This document shows, piece after piece, positions 1-8,679 of a stretch of 64,000 nucleotides of DNA. The notes under the pieces were generated by a model, which was given only the letters and a program-made list of their open reading frames with translations, had not been told where the DNA came from and ran no database searches. The position numbers and the translations under genes were made by a program. Numbering within the stretch: position 1 is the first letter of the stretch; every line of letters starts with the position of its first letter. The DNA is taken from positions 3,472,001-3,536,000 of the forward strand of contig NZ_CP128360.1 of assembly GCF_030345095.1 (NCBI RefSeq), written 5' to 3'. The stretch comes from Solwaraspora sp. WMMA2056. GTDB lineage: Bacteria; Actinomycetota; Actinomycetes; Mycobacteriales; Micromonosporaceae.

Positions 1-2
1 AG

Positions 3-299
3 GCGGTGAACCGGTGGAAGGCCCACCGTCGGGACACCGCTGGCGCCCAGCCGGTCGACGGCGTGTCGGTCGACCACGTCGCGCTGGTGGCGGCGTTGCG
101 GCAGATCACCGTCGACCAGCGCCGGGTCGTCGTGCTGCACTACCTGGCCGGGCTCAGCGTCGCCGAAGTCGCTGCGGAGACCGGCACCAACGTCAACACC
201 GTCAAGACCTGGCTGGCCCGGGGCCGCAAGGCCCTCGCCGCGCAGTTGGCCGACGGCGATCAGCAGACCACCGGCGACGGGAGGAGCTATGCGGTCTGA
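3..299 (+). CDS. ECF-type RNA polymerase sigma factor, C-terminal part (5' end outside window)
   Basis: The visible part is sigma-70 region 4: an 'ITVDQRRVVVLHYLAGLS' helix followed by the HTH 'VAEVAAETGTNVNTVKTWLARG', the -35-recognising helix-turn-helix of ECF/SigE-family factors. The reading frame is open to the left edge, so the sigma-2 region lies outside the window. An in-frame GTG at 6 is only an internal codon. It overlaps the next gene by 11 bases, so the two are translationally coupled, the usual arrangement of an ECF sigma factor and a membrane-bound regulator. The promoter set it reads is unknown. Confidence 0.85.
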   Translation, partial: AVNRWKAHRRDTAGAQPVDGVSVDHVALVAALRQITVDQRRVVVLHYLAGLSVAEVAAETGTNVNTVKTWLARGRKALAAQLADGDQQTTGDGRSYAV

Positions 300-1086
300 G
301 CCCAATCCCGAGCGGGTGCTGCGGGACATGGCCGAGCACGCCGGGCGGGCCGGTCGGCTCGCCCCCGCCGCCGACATCCGCCGCCGGGGCGACACGCTGC
401 GCCGTCGCCGGCAGGCCGCCACCGCTGTGTTCGGTGTGGTACTGATCGGTGCGTTCGGTGCCGGTGTCGCCGCCGTCCAGGCCAACCGGGCCGCGCCGCC
501 GCTGCCGGTCGGCCCGGCCGGCCCCACCCCGACCGCGACCCCGGGGGCACCGACCGGTTCACCGTCCGCCTCGCCGACCGGCCCGGCGTCCGACGACGGT
601 TCCGACCCGACAGTCGGTAAGCCGCCCGGGGACGACCCGTTGCTGTCCGGGCAGCGGCAGGTGGCGATCGTGCGTACGGACGGCTTCGAGTCGGCGGTGT
701 CGCTGCTCGACGAGGGCCGGCTCGGTGAGGTCGACGGGGTCGAGGGCCGGCGGTTGTTCGTGATCGAGCCGCTCGACGAGGACAGCTACCGGATCCGGAC
801 AGCGGACCCGGACCCGGACCAGGACGGATCGGACACTTGTTGGCAGGTGGGGTCGGCCGGGTCCGCACCACTCACCGTGGGCGCGGCGGTCTGCGCGGCC
901 GACGAACCACGCCAACGGTTCGAGATCACCGTCGTGCAGGCGCCGGGCGAGGATGCGTACGCGATCAGCAGCAGCGCCGCCTACCTGCAGTACTCCAGCA
1001 CCCGGGGGCTGATCCTCGAAGAGCTGGGTAATGCGACGTTGACGACGTTCTTCCGATTTGTCGACAACGGTGCGGCGCCGGGCTGA
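289..1086 (+). CDS. Single-pass membrane protein coupled to the sigma factor, candidate anti-sigma or sensor
   Basis: This 265-residue protein starts at an ATG preceded by GGGAGGAG, inside the end of the sigma gene. Residues 1-45 are charged and cytoplasmic-looking, about 46-66 form one membrane segment (AVFGVVLIGAFGAGVAAVQA), and about 70-115 are a Pro/Thr/Gly-rich linker. An extracellular domain of about 150 residues follows. Its repeated aromatic/hydrophobic pattern (RQRFEITVV, AYLQYSSTRGLILEEL) faintly resembles a beta-trefoil. Position and topology fit an anti-sigma factor or co-regulator, but no zinc anti-sigma HxxxCxxC motif is visible, so the role is inferred from context only. Confidence 0.6.
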   Translation: MRSEPNPERVLRDMAEHAGRAGRLAPAADIRRRGDTLRRRRQAATAVFGVVLIGAFGAGVAAVQANRAAPPLPVGPAGPTPTATPGAPTGSPSASPTGPASDDGSDPTVGKPPGDDPLLSGQRQVAIVRTDGFESAVSLLDEGRLGEVDGVEGRRLFVIEPLDEDSYRIRTADPDPDQDGSDTCWQVGSAGSAPLTVGAAVCAADEPRQRFEITVVQAPGEDAYAISSSAAYLQYSSTRGLILEELGNATLTTFFRFVDNGAAPG

Positions 1087-1337
1087 CCGGGCTCGCCCCG
1101 GCTGGCGCGGCTGACCGACCGTGCCGGCCGGAGCGGGGCAGGCCGCCGGAATGCCGGGCACCCCCCGGCGGTTGTATCCGGTACGCCCGCAAGACTGCCC
1201 CGCCCAATCGGCGGATGCGACACCGGTCGGCGGGGCGATTTTCCGACCGAGCATCTGTTCTGTCCCGTTCGCGGGGTCCGATGCCCGTCTGGTGGCGGCG
1301 TCCGGATCCCCCGTACCCCTCGGAACGGAGTCTTCTG

Positions 1338-2015
1338 ATGAACACGATCTTCCGTAAGTCTGCGCTGTCCGTTGCTGGTCTGCTCGTCGCCGGTGGTGTG
1401 GTGGCCGGCCCCGCCGTCGCGGCCCAGGCCGCCCCGTCGGGCGCGTCGGGAAACGTCGCCGCGGCGTCGACCGCCGACCGTGGCGGCGAGCACGGCGACC
1501 GTACCGGCGGCGACCGGGTGCTGAACACCCGCTACGAGCGGCAGCCGAACTTCTACTACTGCGGGCCGGCCGCGACCCGGATCGCGCTGACCGCCCAGGG
1601 CCACGAGCTGTCGCAGGACGAGGTCGCCGAGAAGCTGGGCACCACCGAGGCCGGCACCGACTCGGCCGAGGACACCACCCGGGTGCTCAACGAGCTCACC
1701 GGCGACGACAAGTACCGGACCACCGCGATCGAGGCGTCCAAGGCGAGCCAGGCGCAGATCGACCAGTTGCGCGACGACGTGCGGGCGACCGTGGACGACG
1801 GCCGAGCCGTGGTGGCCAACATCATCGGTACGGTGAGCGACATCGACGGCCGGACCCACTCGTACCCGGGCGGGCACTACGTGACCGTGGTCGGCTACGG
1901 CGAGGGCGGCGACGCTGTCAAGATCGCCGACCCGGCCTTCCTGGGCGCCGAACACTACTGGGTGAGCACCGAGACCCTGGCGCACTGGATCGCCACGCGC
2001 GGCTACTCGCACTGA
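1338..2015 (+). CDS. Secreted C39-like cysteine peptidase (copy A)
   Basis: A 225-residue preprotein with a typical Sec signal (MNTIFRKSALSVAGLLVAGG ... AAQA). The mature region carries QPNFYYCGPAATRIALTAQG, the Cys motif of papain-like C39-type peptidases, and later GGHYVTVVGYGEGGDAVKIADP, which provides the His and Asp of a Cys-His-Asp triad. The ATG at 1338 was chosen because the signal peptide starts there and a GGAACGGAG sequence lies just upstream. A close paralogue lies at 51009-51629, sharing the leader, signal peptide and catalytic motifs. A strong terminator follows at 2040. The substrate is unknown; C39 peptidases often process peptides, and this one stands alone without a transporter. 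Confidence 0.8.
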   Translation: MNTIFRKSALSVAGLLVAGGVVAGPAVAAQAAPSGASGNVAAASTADRGGEHGDRTGGDRVLNTRYERQPNFYYCGPAATRIALTAQGHELSQDEVAEKLGTTEAGTDSAEDTTRVLNELTGDDKYRTTAIEASKASQAQIDQLRDDVRATVDDGRAVVANIIGTVSDIDGRTHSYPGGHYVTVVGYGEGGDAVKIADPAFLGAEHYWVSTETLAHWIATRGYSH

Positions 2016-2039
2016 CGTCCTGACCTCGCCCTGACCATG

Positions 2040-2077
2040 TTGGCCGGGTCTGCCGCGTACGCGGCAGACCCGGCCAA
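2040..2077 (+). terminator. Perfect 38-nt palindrome, terminator of C39 peptidase gene A
   Basis: A 38-nt perfect palindrome, a 19-bp self-complementary hairpin beginning TTGGCCGGGTCTGCCGCG, lies 24 nt after the stop. There is no U-tract, as is usual in actinobacteria. It should also stop readthrough from the opposite-strand cas6. Confidence 0.85.
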
Positions 2078-2097
2078 CGGTCGTCACCGGCTGGCCT

Positions 2098-2159
2098 TGA
2101 TCCGCTGCGGTTCATCGACCCGACACGCCGTCGCCAGTCCAATGAACCGCAGCGGATCA
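2098..2159. repeat. Perfect 18-bp inverted repeat at the cas6 3' end
   Basis: Arm TGATCCGCTGCGGTTCAT at 2098-2115 has its exact reverse complement at 2142-2159, separated by 26 nt. The right arm includes the cas6 stop codon. It could be the cas6 terminator or an imperfect relic of a mobile element end. Confidence 0.7.
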
Positions 2160-2984
2160 CTGCTGCGGTGGCGGGCTGAGTCTGCGCCGGACGTGGCCCA
2201 TGCCCATCGCGGTCCGGTCACCGAAGCCGGCGTAGCTGGCGAACGCCGCCAGGGCGTCCACCGCCCGCCGCGCGTCGCCGGGCACCCCCGACGCCTCCGC
2301 CAACTGGAAGGTCACCGAGCCGACCGTGCCCCGGCGGAACCGGTGCTGCGGGTTACGCTGCCCCGGCTCCACCAGGTGCGTGACCATCCGCAGTTGGGCG
2401 TCGACCACCTCCAGATGGTCGACGACCGCCGGCTCCGCCGACGTCGGCAACGCCACCTCCCCGGCGAACGCGTCCCAGCGCCGGGTCAGGTTGGTGAACA
2501 CCCGCTCCGCGTCCGGCCAGGGGCGCTGGCGGCGGGCACCGTCCCCGCGTCCGGTGGCGAACCCGACCGGGGTCAGCAGGTCGTACGCCCAGGTGGTGCC
2601 GGCCGGGTCGGCGCCGGTGGCCAGCTCGGCGTACGACACCGCGTGCACGGCGACGTCGACGGTGCGGTACCGGGTCTGTGCGATCTGATGCCCGGCGGCG
2701 TGGTGCAGCGCGGCGAGCACCGGGGCGGCGTACGCGTCGATCAGCAGGCCGGCCACGATCCGGCCCGGCTGCCCCGGTGCCGACGGTGGCCGGCCCTGCT
2801 CGTCGAGGACCGGGCTGAGGGTGAACGGCTTGTACCGGGGGCTGTCGTGCATGATCGCGGACAGCTCCGGGTCGACGGCGCGGACCGCTTTGAGGAACGC
2901 GGCGTAGACGGCCGGGCCGGTGTGCGGCGGCGGGACCGCCGTGGCGGCGGTCGGCACCAGGGAGACGACGATCTGGGTGGGCAT
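2157..2984 (-). CDS. cas6: CRISPR-associated endoribonuclease Cas6
   Basis: A 275-residue protein that would cut CRISPR precursor RNA within the repeat, leaving an 8-nt 5' handle. Diagnostic features are the N-terminal beta-strand MPTQIVVSLVPT (first ferredoxin fold), the HDSPRYKPFTLSPVL segment near residues 51-65 that is conserved in Cas6, and the C-terminal Gly-rich loop YAGFGDRTAMGMGHVRR. The candidate general-base His is not obvious; H50 or a nearby His are possibilities. The ATG at 2984 is followed directly by the family N-terminus. It is unusual in being isolated: about 10 kb and seven unrelated genes separate it from the nearest array, and no other cas gene is adjacent. Because the other cas genes lack a Cas6, it probably serves all four arrays in trans. 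Confidence 0.88.
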   Translation of the reverse strand: MPTQIVVSLVPTAATAVPPPHTGPAVYAAFLKAVRAVDPELSAIMHDSPRYKPFTLSPVLDEQGRPPSAPGQPGRIVAGLLIDAYAAPVLAALHHAAGHQIAQTRYRTVDVAVHAVSYAELATGADPAGTTWAYDLLTPVGFATGRGDGARRQRPWPDAERVFTNLTRRWDAFAGEVALPTSAEPAVVDHLEVVDAQLRMVTHLVEPGQRNPQHRFRRGTVGSVTFQLAEASGVPGDARRAVDALAAFASYAGFGDRTAMGMGHVRRRLSPPPQQ

Positions 2985-3133
2985 CGGGCCGGCGTACCCT
3001 CTCGGTCTGGTGTGGTCGGTGGATGCCCCCCCACTCAAGCAGACCGGCGCCAACGGGCCGGGGGATCCGCTGCCCCACCCGGTCGGGGTCGGGCAGCGGA
3101 TCGGGTCCGGATTCGGTCCGAGTTCGGGTTCGC

Positions 3134-5182
3134 TCAGGACGCGGTGCAGCTCAGATCGGTCGGCGTGGTGCCGGGACCGGAGCCGACGAAGCCGACCGTG
3201 GTGGCGGCGTCCGGCGCGAGGGCCCCGTTGTACGGCTCGTTGCGTACCGTGTTCACCCCGCCGGACGTGGTCAACCGGCCGTTCCACAGCGACCCGATCG
3301 ACGTACCGCTCGGGTTGGTCCAGGTGAGCGTCCAGCCGGAGATCGCCGAGGTGCCGGTGTTGCGCACCTCGATGCCGCCCTGGAAGCCGCCCTGCCAGCT
3401 GCTGGTCACCGTGTAGGTGGCGGTGCAGCCGCCGTCGCCGGGGCCGCCGTCGTCGGCCGCGGTGGTGACCGTTCGCGCCGGTGAGGCCGGTGAGACGTTG
3501 CCGGCCGCGTCGCGGGCCCGGACCGTGAACGTGTAGCTGGTCTCGGGGGTCAGGCCGGCGGCGGTGTACGTGGTGCCGGAGACCGTGGCGACCGGGGTGG
3601 CCGGGCCGCCGGCGGTGGACCGCAGCACCTGGTACGAGGTGACGCCGACGTTGTCGGTCGACGCCGCCCAGGTCAACGTCACTGAGTCGGCGGTGACGTC
3701 GCTCGCGGTCGGCTGGCCGGGGGCGGTCGGCGCGGTCACGTCGTCGTCCCCGCCGCCGTCGCTGTAGCGCTGCGCGAGGCTGATCCCGGTGGTGGAGCCG
3801 GCCCCGCCGAGCGGCACCTGGTGGTCGAGGCTGACGAACTTGCCGTCGTGCTGCCACAGTGCCGGCTTGAGCACCTGGTTGTACTTGACCTCGTCCCAGC
3901 TGGTCCAGTCGTCGAGCAGCAGGCCGCCGGTGTCACCGGAGTTGGGGTTCAGCGACCAGAACGTGTGGTGGATGCCGTAGTCGATCATCAGGTCGCGCAG
4001 GGCGTGCAGCCACTTGTCCTGCCGGGCGTCCTGGCCGTACCGGCCGCCCCACTCGCCGATCAGCAGCGGCGCGGTGTCGTCCTCGTGGATGTAGAGCCAG
4101 TTGGGCCGCCACACGTCCTCGGTCAGCGACGCCTTGTCGAACTCGCCCTGGAACCACGGCTGCTCGTAGACCAGCGGGCCGTAGTCGTGCGGGGAGTAGA
4201 CCAGCTGGTCCTGGTTGGTGCCCAGGTCGACCGGGTGCTCGGCGACGCCCCGCAGGTTGCCGCCCCACCAGTTGTAGAAGTAGTTCGGGCTGAGGTCCGG
4301 GTTGGTGTTGGGGGAGTCCCAGTCGGCGTGCGGGCGCGGGTAGACCTCGATACCTTCGCAGAGGATCAGCAGGTCGGGGTTGATCGCCAGGATCCGCCGG
4401 CCGGCGGTCTCGCAGGCGTGCTTGAAGTTGTCCTGGTCGGTCGAGGAGTCCCACTTGGCCCGCTGCGGGTCGTTCGGCGTGCCGTGCGGCTCGTTCTTGA
4501 CGTCCATCGCGACGATCGTGTCGTTGTCGCGGTAGCGCGCGGTCACCCACTCCCAGCCCTGGTAGAAGTCCTCGACGGTGATCGAGCCCTTCCACCAGAC
4601 CGGGTAGAGGTGGCCGGAGTTGTCGGCTTCGGCGCTGTGCACGTCCAGCATGACCTTCAGGCCGTACTTTTCGCACAGGTCGAGCCAGTAGTCGAAGATC
4701 TGCAGGTTGTTCAGCCCGTCGAGCTCCGGGTTGACGTACGCGTTGATGTTGGGCCGGGCCAGCGGCTGGCCGGCCTTCCACTCCAGCAGCAGCTGGGTCG
4801 AGATCGGCACCCGGACGATGTTGACGCCACGCTGCGCCATCGCGCGGGTGACCGCCTCGATGTTGGCCGACCACAGGCCGTGGAAGACCCGTTCGGTGGC
4901 GTTGTAGCCGAACCAGTTGGCCCCGGTGAGCCACACCTGGTTGCCGGCCTCGTCGACGATCGTGTTCCCGTCGGTGTGCAGCCAGTCGTTCTCCGGCGCG
5001 GCCTGGGCGGCCGCGGCCGCGGCTGATGTGGTGGCTGTGGCTGATGTGGTGGCTGACGTGTCGGTGCGGGCAGCCGGTGGGGCGGCGGCTGCCGTGGCGG
5101 GGGTGGTCGGGACGGCGGCGACCGCTCCGAGCAGCAGGCCGGCCGCCATTGTGGCGGCCCACCGTGTCCGTATCGACGGCAT
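3134..5182 (-). CDS. Secreted GH5 endoglucanase with FN3 and CBM2 modules
   Basis: A 682-residue secreted glycoside hydrolase that would cleave beta-1,4-glucan. It has a Sec signal (residues about 1-32), an Ala/Thr-rich linker, and a GH5 barrel at about 50-430. The barrel has the acid/base Glu in VAMDVKNEPHG and the nucleophile Glu in LLIGEWGGRYG. A fibronectin type III module (about 465-550, APGQPTASDVTADSVTLTW) and a C-terminal CBM2 cellulose-binding module (about 560-682, CTATYTVTSSWQGGFQGG ... LSCTAS) follow. The ATG at 5182 was chosen because AGGAGAA lies 6-7 nt upstream and the signal peptide begins there. A CebR-like operator 34 nt upstream indicates repression relieved by cello-oligosaccharides. 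Confidence 0.93.
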   Translation of the reverse strand: MPSIRTRWAATMAAGLLLGAVAAVPTTPATAAAAPPAARTDTSATTSATATTSAAAAAAQAAPENDWLHTDGNTIVDEAGNQVWLTGANWFGYNATERVFHGLWSANIEAVTRAMAQRGVNIVRVPISTQLLLEWKAGQPLARPNINAYVNPELDGLNNLQIFDYWLDLCEKYGLKVMLDVHSAEADNSGHLYPVWWKGSITVEDFYQGWEWVTARYRDNDTIVAMDVKNEPHGTPNDPQRAKWDSSTDQDNFKHACETAGRRILAINPDLLILCEGIEVYPRPHADWDSPNTNPDLSPNYFYNWWGGNLRGVAEHPVDLGTNQDQLVYSPHDYGPLVYEQPWFQGEFDKASLTEDVWRPNWLYIHEDDTAPLLIGEWGGRYGQDARQDKWLHALRDLMIDYGIHHTFWSLNPNSGDTGGLLLDDWTSWDEVKYNQVLKPALWQHDGKFVSLDHQVPLGGAGSTTGISLAQRYSDGGGDDDVTAPTAPGQPTASDVTADSVTLTWAASTDNVGVTSYQVLRSTAGGPATPVATVSGTTYTAAGLTPETSYTFTVRARDAAGNVSPASPARTVTTAADDGGPGDGGCTATYTVTSSWQGGFQGGIEVRNTGTSAISGWTLTWTNPSGTSIGSLWNGRLTTSGGVNTVRNEPYNGALAPDAATTVGFVGSGPGTTPTDLSCTAS

Positions 5183-5215
5183 GTAGAGGTTCTCCTGTCG
5201 TGGGTTGGGCGATCG

Positions 5216-5229
5216 TGGGAGCGCTTCCA
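5216..5229. promoter_or_regulatory. CebR-type operator
   Basis: TGGGAGCGCTTCCA matches the actinobacterial CebR (LacI-family) box TGGGAGCGCTCCCA at 13 of 14 positions. It lies 34 nt upstream of the GH5 start codon. From family knowledge it would bind a cellobiose-responsive repressor. Confidence 0.82.
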
Positions 5230-5238
5230 TCGACAGAG

Positions 5239-5262
5239 ATTACGACGTACCAAGGTCGTAAT
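5239..5262. promoter_or_regulatory. Second operator-like inverted repeat upstream of GH5
   Basis: ATTACGAC, 8 nt, then GTCGTAAT: a perfect 8-bp inverted repeat next to the CebR-like box. Spacing and symmetry fit a second regulator or an extended promoter element. Confidence 0.45.
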
Positions 5263-5320
5263 GGAAGGACGTGGTCCCGGCGGGCGTACCGCTGGGCCCG
5301 TCCGGGCTGTTGCAGATCCA

Positions 5321-5350
5321 TTGACTTCCATTTTGTGGCTCCCGTAGAGT
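5321..5350 (+). promoter_or_regulatory. Candidate sigma-70 promoter facing the ThuA/PQQ gene
   Basis: TTGACT at 5321-5326 and TAGAGT at 5345-5350 are separated by 18 nt. The pair points toward the truncated gene starting near 5398. Confidence 0.45.
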
Positions 5351-5397
5351 TGCAACGACGGCCTTCGATAGCGACGCGGTGACTTGGAGCCGGTATC

Positions 5398-8300
5398 GTG
5401 TGTCGCCCCGGGCGAAGGCGAGCAGGGCCGCCCTGGCGAGCCCGCCCGTACGGCGACCTGGTCGGCGCGTACTTCTCCAGCCACCCCGCCAACCAGAACG
5501 CCACCGTACGGATCGAGGACAGCTCCCACCCGTCGACCGCCGGGCTGCCGACCGCGTGGAACCGGTACGACGAGTGGTACAACTACCGGACCAACCCCCG
5601 GGCACAGAACCGGATCCTGGCCACCGTCGACGAGAGCACCTACACCGGCGGCACCATGGGCAGCGACCACCCGATCGCGTGGTGTCGAAACTACGACGGC
5701 GGCCGATCCTGGTACACCGGCATGGGCCACACCAACGAGAGCTTCAGCGACGCCAACTTCCGCAGCCACGTGCTGGGCGGCATCCGCTACGCCGCGCAGG
5801 GCACCGGCAACTGCTCGACCAGCCAGACCCCGGCCGGCTACAGCCAGATCACCCTGGCCAAGGGGGTGGCCGAGGTCGGTGAACCGATGGGCATGACCGT
5901 GCTGCCCAACCGGGGCGTGCTGCACACCTCCCGCGAAGGCACCATCCGCTACACCGACGCCGCCGGCAACACCAAGGTGGCGCTGACCATCCCGGTCTAC
6001 ACCCACGACGAAGAAGGACTGCAGAGCATCGAGGTGGACCCGAACTTCGCCACCAACCGCTGGGTGTACGTGTACTACTCGCCGCCCCTGAACACCCCCG
6101 GCGGCGACGCACCGGCGACCGGGTCGGCGGCACAGTTCGCCCCGTTCAACGGCTACAACCGGCTGGCCCGCTTCACCGTCAACGCCGACCACACCCTTGA
6201 CCGGGCGTCCGAGGTGACGATCCTGGAGGTCCCGACCAGCCGGGGCATGTGCTGCCACGTCGGCGGGGACATCGACTTCGACGCCGCCGGCAACCTCTAC
6301 CTGTCGACCGGCGACGACACGAACCCGTTCGACTCCAGCGGCTACACCCCGATCGACGAGCGACCCAACCGCAACCCGGCGTACGACGCGCAGCGTACCG
6401 CCGGCAACAGCAACGACCTGCGGGGCAAGATCCTACGGATCCGGCCGGGCGCCAACGGCGGCTACACCATCCCGGCCGGCAACATGTTCCCCGCCGGCAC
6501 GGCCAGGACCAAGCCCGAGATCTACGCGATGGGCTTCCGTAACCCGTTCAAGATGTCCGTCGACAAGGCGACCGGCATCGTCTACCTCGGCGAGTACGGC
6601 CCGGACGCCGGCACCGCCAACCCCAACCGAGGGCCGGCCAACCATGTCGCGTTCGAAGGCATCGCCCAGCCCGGTTTCTACGGCTGGCCGTACTGCTCGA
6701 ACTACAACACCCCGTACATCGACTTCACGTTCCCGTCCGGCCCCTCCGGTGCACCGTTCAACTGCTCCGGCGGCCCGGTGAACAACTCCCCGAACAACTC
6801 CGGTATCACCCAACTGCCCCCGTCCCAGCGGGCCTGGCTGCCGTACGGTGGCGAGCAGAACCCGCCGGAGCTGTGCTGCGGCAGCCTGTCTCCGATGGAC
6901 GCCGTGGTCTACAACTACGACGCCTCGCTCGCCTCCGAAGTGAAGTTCCCGGCGTCGATGAACGGCAAGGTGTTCATCGGCGAGTTCGGCCGACGGTGGA
7001 TCAAGACGGTCACGGTCACCGGCTCCGGCGGGGTCGGCGCGATCGAACCGTTCCCGGCCTACACCGGCACCCAGGTGATGGACATGGAGTTCGGGCCGGA
7101 AGGTGCACTCTACGTGCTCGACTACGGCACCGGCTGGGGCAGCGGCGACGCCAGCTCGGCGGTGTACCGCATCGAGTACAACTCCGGCGGCGGTCGGGCC
7201 CCGACCGTGCTCGCCACCGCCAACCCGACCACCGGCAACGCCCCGTTGACCGTACAGTTCAGCTCGGCCGGGACCAGCGACCCGGACGGCGACGCCATCA
7301 CGTACGCGTGGGACTTCACCACGGACGGCAGCACCGACTCGACGCAGCCGAACCCGTCGCACACGTACACCAGCAACGGCGAGTTCACGGCGACGCTCAC
7401 GGTGCGTGACAGCACCGGCCGCAGCGCCACCGCGAGCGTGGTGATCGGAGTGGGCCGGCCGACGGTCACCCTCGACCTACCGACCAACGGCCGGCTGTTC
7501 GACTTCGGTGACGCCATCCCGTTCCAGGTCACGGTCACCGACCCGAACGCGGCGACCATCGACTGCAGCCGGGTGAAGGTCAACTACCTGCTCGGGCACG
7601 ACAGCCACGGCCACGGCATCACCAGCGCCACCGGCTGCTCCGGCACCCTGCAGACCACCGTCGACGGCGAACACGACCCGAACGCGAACATCTTCGGTGT
7701 CATGGTCGCCGAGTACACCCCGGTGGGCGCGACCATCCCGGTGACCTCGACGCAGACCGTCATGCAGCCCCGGACCCGCCAGGCCGAGCACTACGGCGGC
7801 CAGCAGGGCACCACCCTGGTGGAGAAGGCCTCCGCCAACGGTGGCAGCGCGGTCGGCTACATCGAGAACGGCGACTGGATCTCGTTCACCCCGTACAACC
7901 TGGCCGGGGCCACGTCGTTCACCGCCCGGGTCGCCTCCGCCGGATCCGGGGGCACCATCTCGCTGCGCACCGGCTCGGCGTCGGGGCCCGTCATCGGTAC
8001 GGCGACCGTCGCCCCCACCGGAAGCTGGGAGACCTGGACCACCGTCACCGGCACGGTCAGCCCACCAAGCGGTACGCACAACCTGTTCCTCGTCTTCACC
8101 GGAGGCTCCAGCTACCTGTTCGACGTCGACGAGTTCACCTTCCGCAGCAGCGGTACGACACCGCCGCCCACCACCGCCCCGCCGACCACCGCACCGCCGA
8201 CCACCGCACCGCCCACGACCGCACCACCGACCACCGCGCCGCCGACCACGGCTCCGCCTACCACTGCGCCACCGACCACGCCGCCGCCCACCGGGCCGTC

Positions 8301-8595
8301 GTGTGCGGCGACGTACTCGGTGACGGGCCAATGGCAGGGTGGCTTCCAAGGTGAGGTACGGGTCACCGCCGGATCCACGTCGATCAGCGGCTGGACGGTC
8401 ACCTGGACGTTCACCGGGGGACAGACCGTCACCCAGTCCTGGAGCGCCACCGTCACGTCGAGCGGCGCCAACGTGACCGCCCGCAACGTGTCCTACAACG
8501 GGTCGCTCGGCGCCAGCGCCAGTACGACGTTCGGCTTCATCGGCTCCGGCAACGGCGCGAACAGCGTGTCGTCGCTGAGCTGCACCGCCAGCTGA
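5398..8595 (+). CDS. 5'-truncated ThuA / PQQ-type sugar dehydrogenase with PKD, CBM6 and CBM2
   Basis: The frame encodes about 1065 residues, but the first 20 or so are Arg/Pro-rich and unlike any leader. From residue 20 it matches only the C-terminal part of a ThuA-like domain (WYTGMGHTNESFSDANFRSHVLGGIRYAA). A glucose/sorbosone dehydrogenase beta-propeller follows (about 145-600; VGGDIDFDAAGNLYLSTGDD, GFRNPFKMSVDKATGIVYLG), then a PKD module (about 605-680), a CBM6-like module (about 795-918, AEHYGG ... YIENGDWISF), a TTAPP linker and a CBM2. Family members begin with a signal peptide and a full ThuA domain. Both are missing, so export should fail and the gene is probably a decaying remnant, although its promoter and the rest of the frame are intact. 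Confidence 0.75.
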   Translation: MCRPGRRRAGPPWRARPYGDLVGAYFSSHPANQNATVRIEDSSHPSTAGLPTAWNRYDEWYNYRTNPRAQNRILATVDESTYTGGTMGSDHPIAWCRNYDGGRSWYTGMGHTNESFSDANFRSHVLGGIRYAAQGTGNCSTSQTPAGYSQITLAKGVAEVGEPMGMTVLPNRGVLHTSREGTIRYTDAAGNTKVALTIPVYTHDEEGLQSIEVDPNFATNRWVYVYYSPPLNTPGGDAPATGSAAQFAPFNGYNRLARFTVNADHTLDRASEVTILEVPTSRGMCCHVGGDIDFDAAGNLYLSTGDDTNPFDSSGYTPIDERPNRNPAYDAQRTAGNSNDLRGKILRIRPGANGGYTIPAGNMFPAGTARTKPEIYAMGFRNPFKMSVDKATGIVYLGEYGPDAGTANPNRGPANHVAFEGIAQPGFYGWPYCSNYNTPYIDFTFPSGPSGAPFNCSGGPVNNSPNNSGITQLPPSQRAWLPYGGEQNPPELCCGSLSPMDAVVYNYDASLASEVKFPASMNGKVFIGEFGRRWIKTVTVTGSGGVGAIEPFPAYTGTQVMDMEFGPEGALYVLDYGTGWGSGDASSAVYRIEYNSGGGRAPTVLATANPTTGNAPLTVQFSSAGTSDPDGDAITYAWDFTTDGSTDSTQPNPSHTYTSNGEFTATLTVRDSTGRSATASVVIGVGRPTVTLDLPTNGRLFDFGDAIPFQVTVTDPNAATIDCSRVKVNYLLGHDSHGHGITSATGCSGTLQTTVDGEHDPNANIFGVMVAEYTPVGATIPVTSTQTVMQPRTRQAEHYGGQQGTTLVEKASANGGSAVGYIENGDWISFTPYNLAGATSFTARVASAGSGGTISLRTGSASGPVIGTATVAPTGSWETWTTVTGTVSPPSGTHNLFLVFTGGSSYLFDVDEFTFRSSGTTPPPTTAPPTTAPPTTAPPTTAPPTTAPPTTAPPTTAPPTTPPPTGPSCAATYSVTGQWQGGFQGEVRVTAGSTSISGWTVTWTFTGGQTVTQSWSATVTSSGANVTARNVSYNGSLGASASTTFGFIGSGNGANSVSSLSCTAS
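8158..8294 (+). repeat. Tandem TTAPP-coding linker repeat
   Basis: About eight near-identical 15-nt units encode Thr-Thr-Ala-Pro-Pro and form the Pro/Thr linker before CBM2. Such tracts are slippage-prone and vary in length between strains. Confidence 0.8.
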
Positions 8596-8599
8596 TCAA

Positions 8600-8647
8600 C
8601 GAGGGCTGCGCGGCACCCACCGGCTGGTGGGTGCCGCGCAGCCCTCG
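8600..8647 (+). terminator. Hairpin terminator with a 22-bp perfect stem
   Basis: Arms 8600-8621 and 8626-8647 are exact reverse complements with a GGCT loop. It lies 4 nt after the CBM2 stop codon. Confidence 0.88.
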
Positions 8648-8679
8648 TCTGTCGGCCGCAGCGGCACTTCCTCGGCTCA

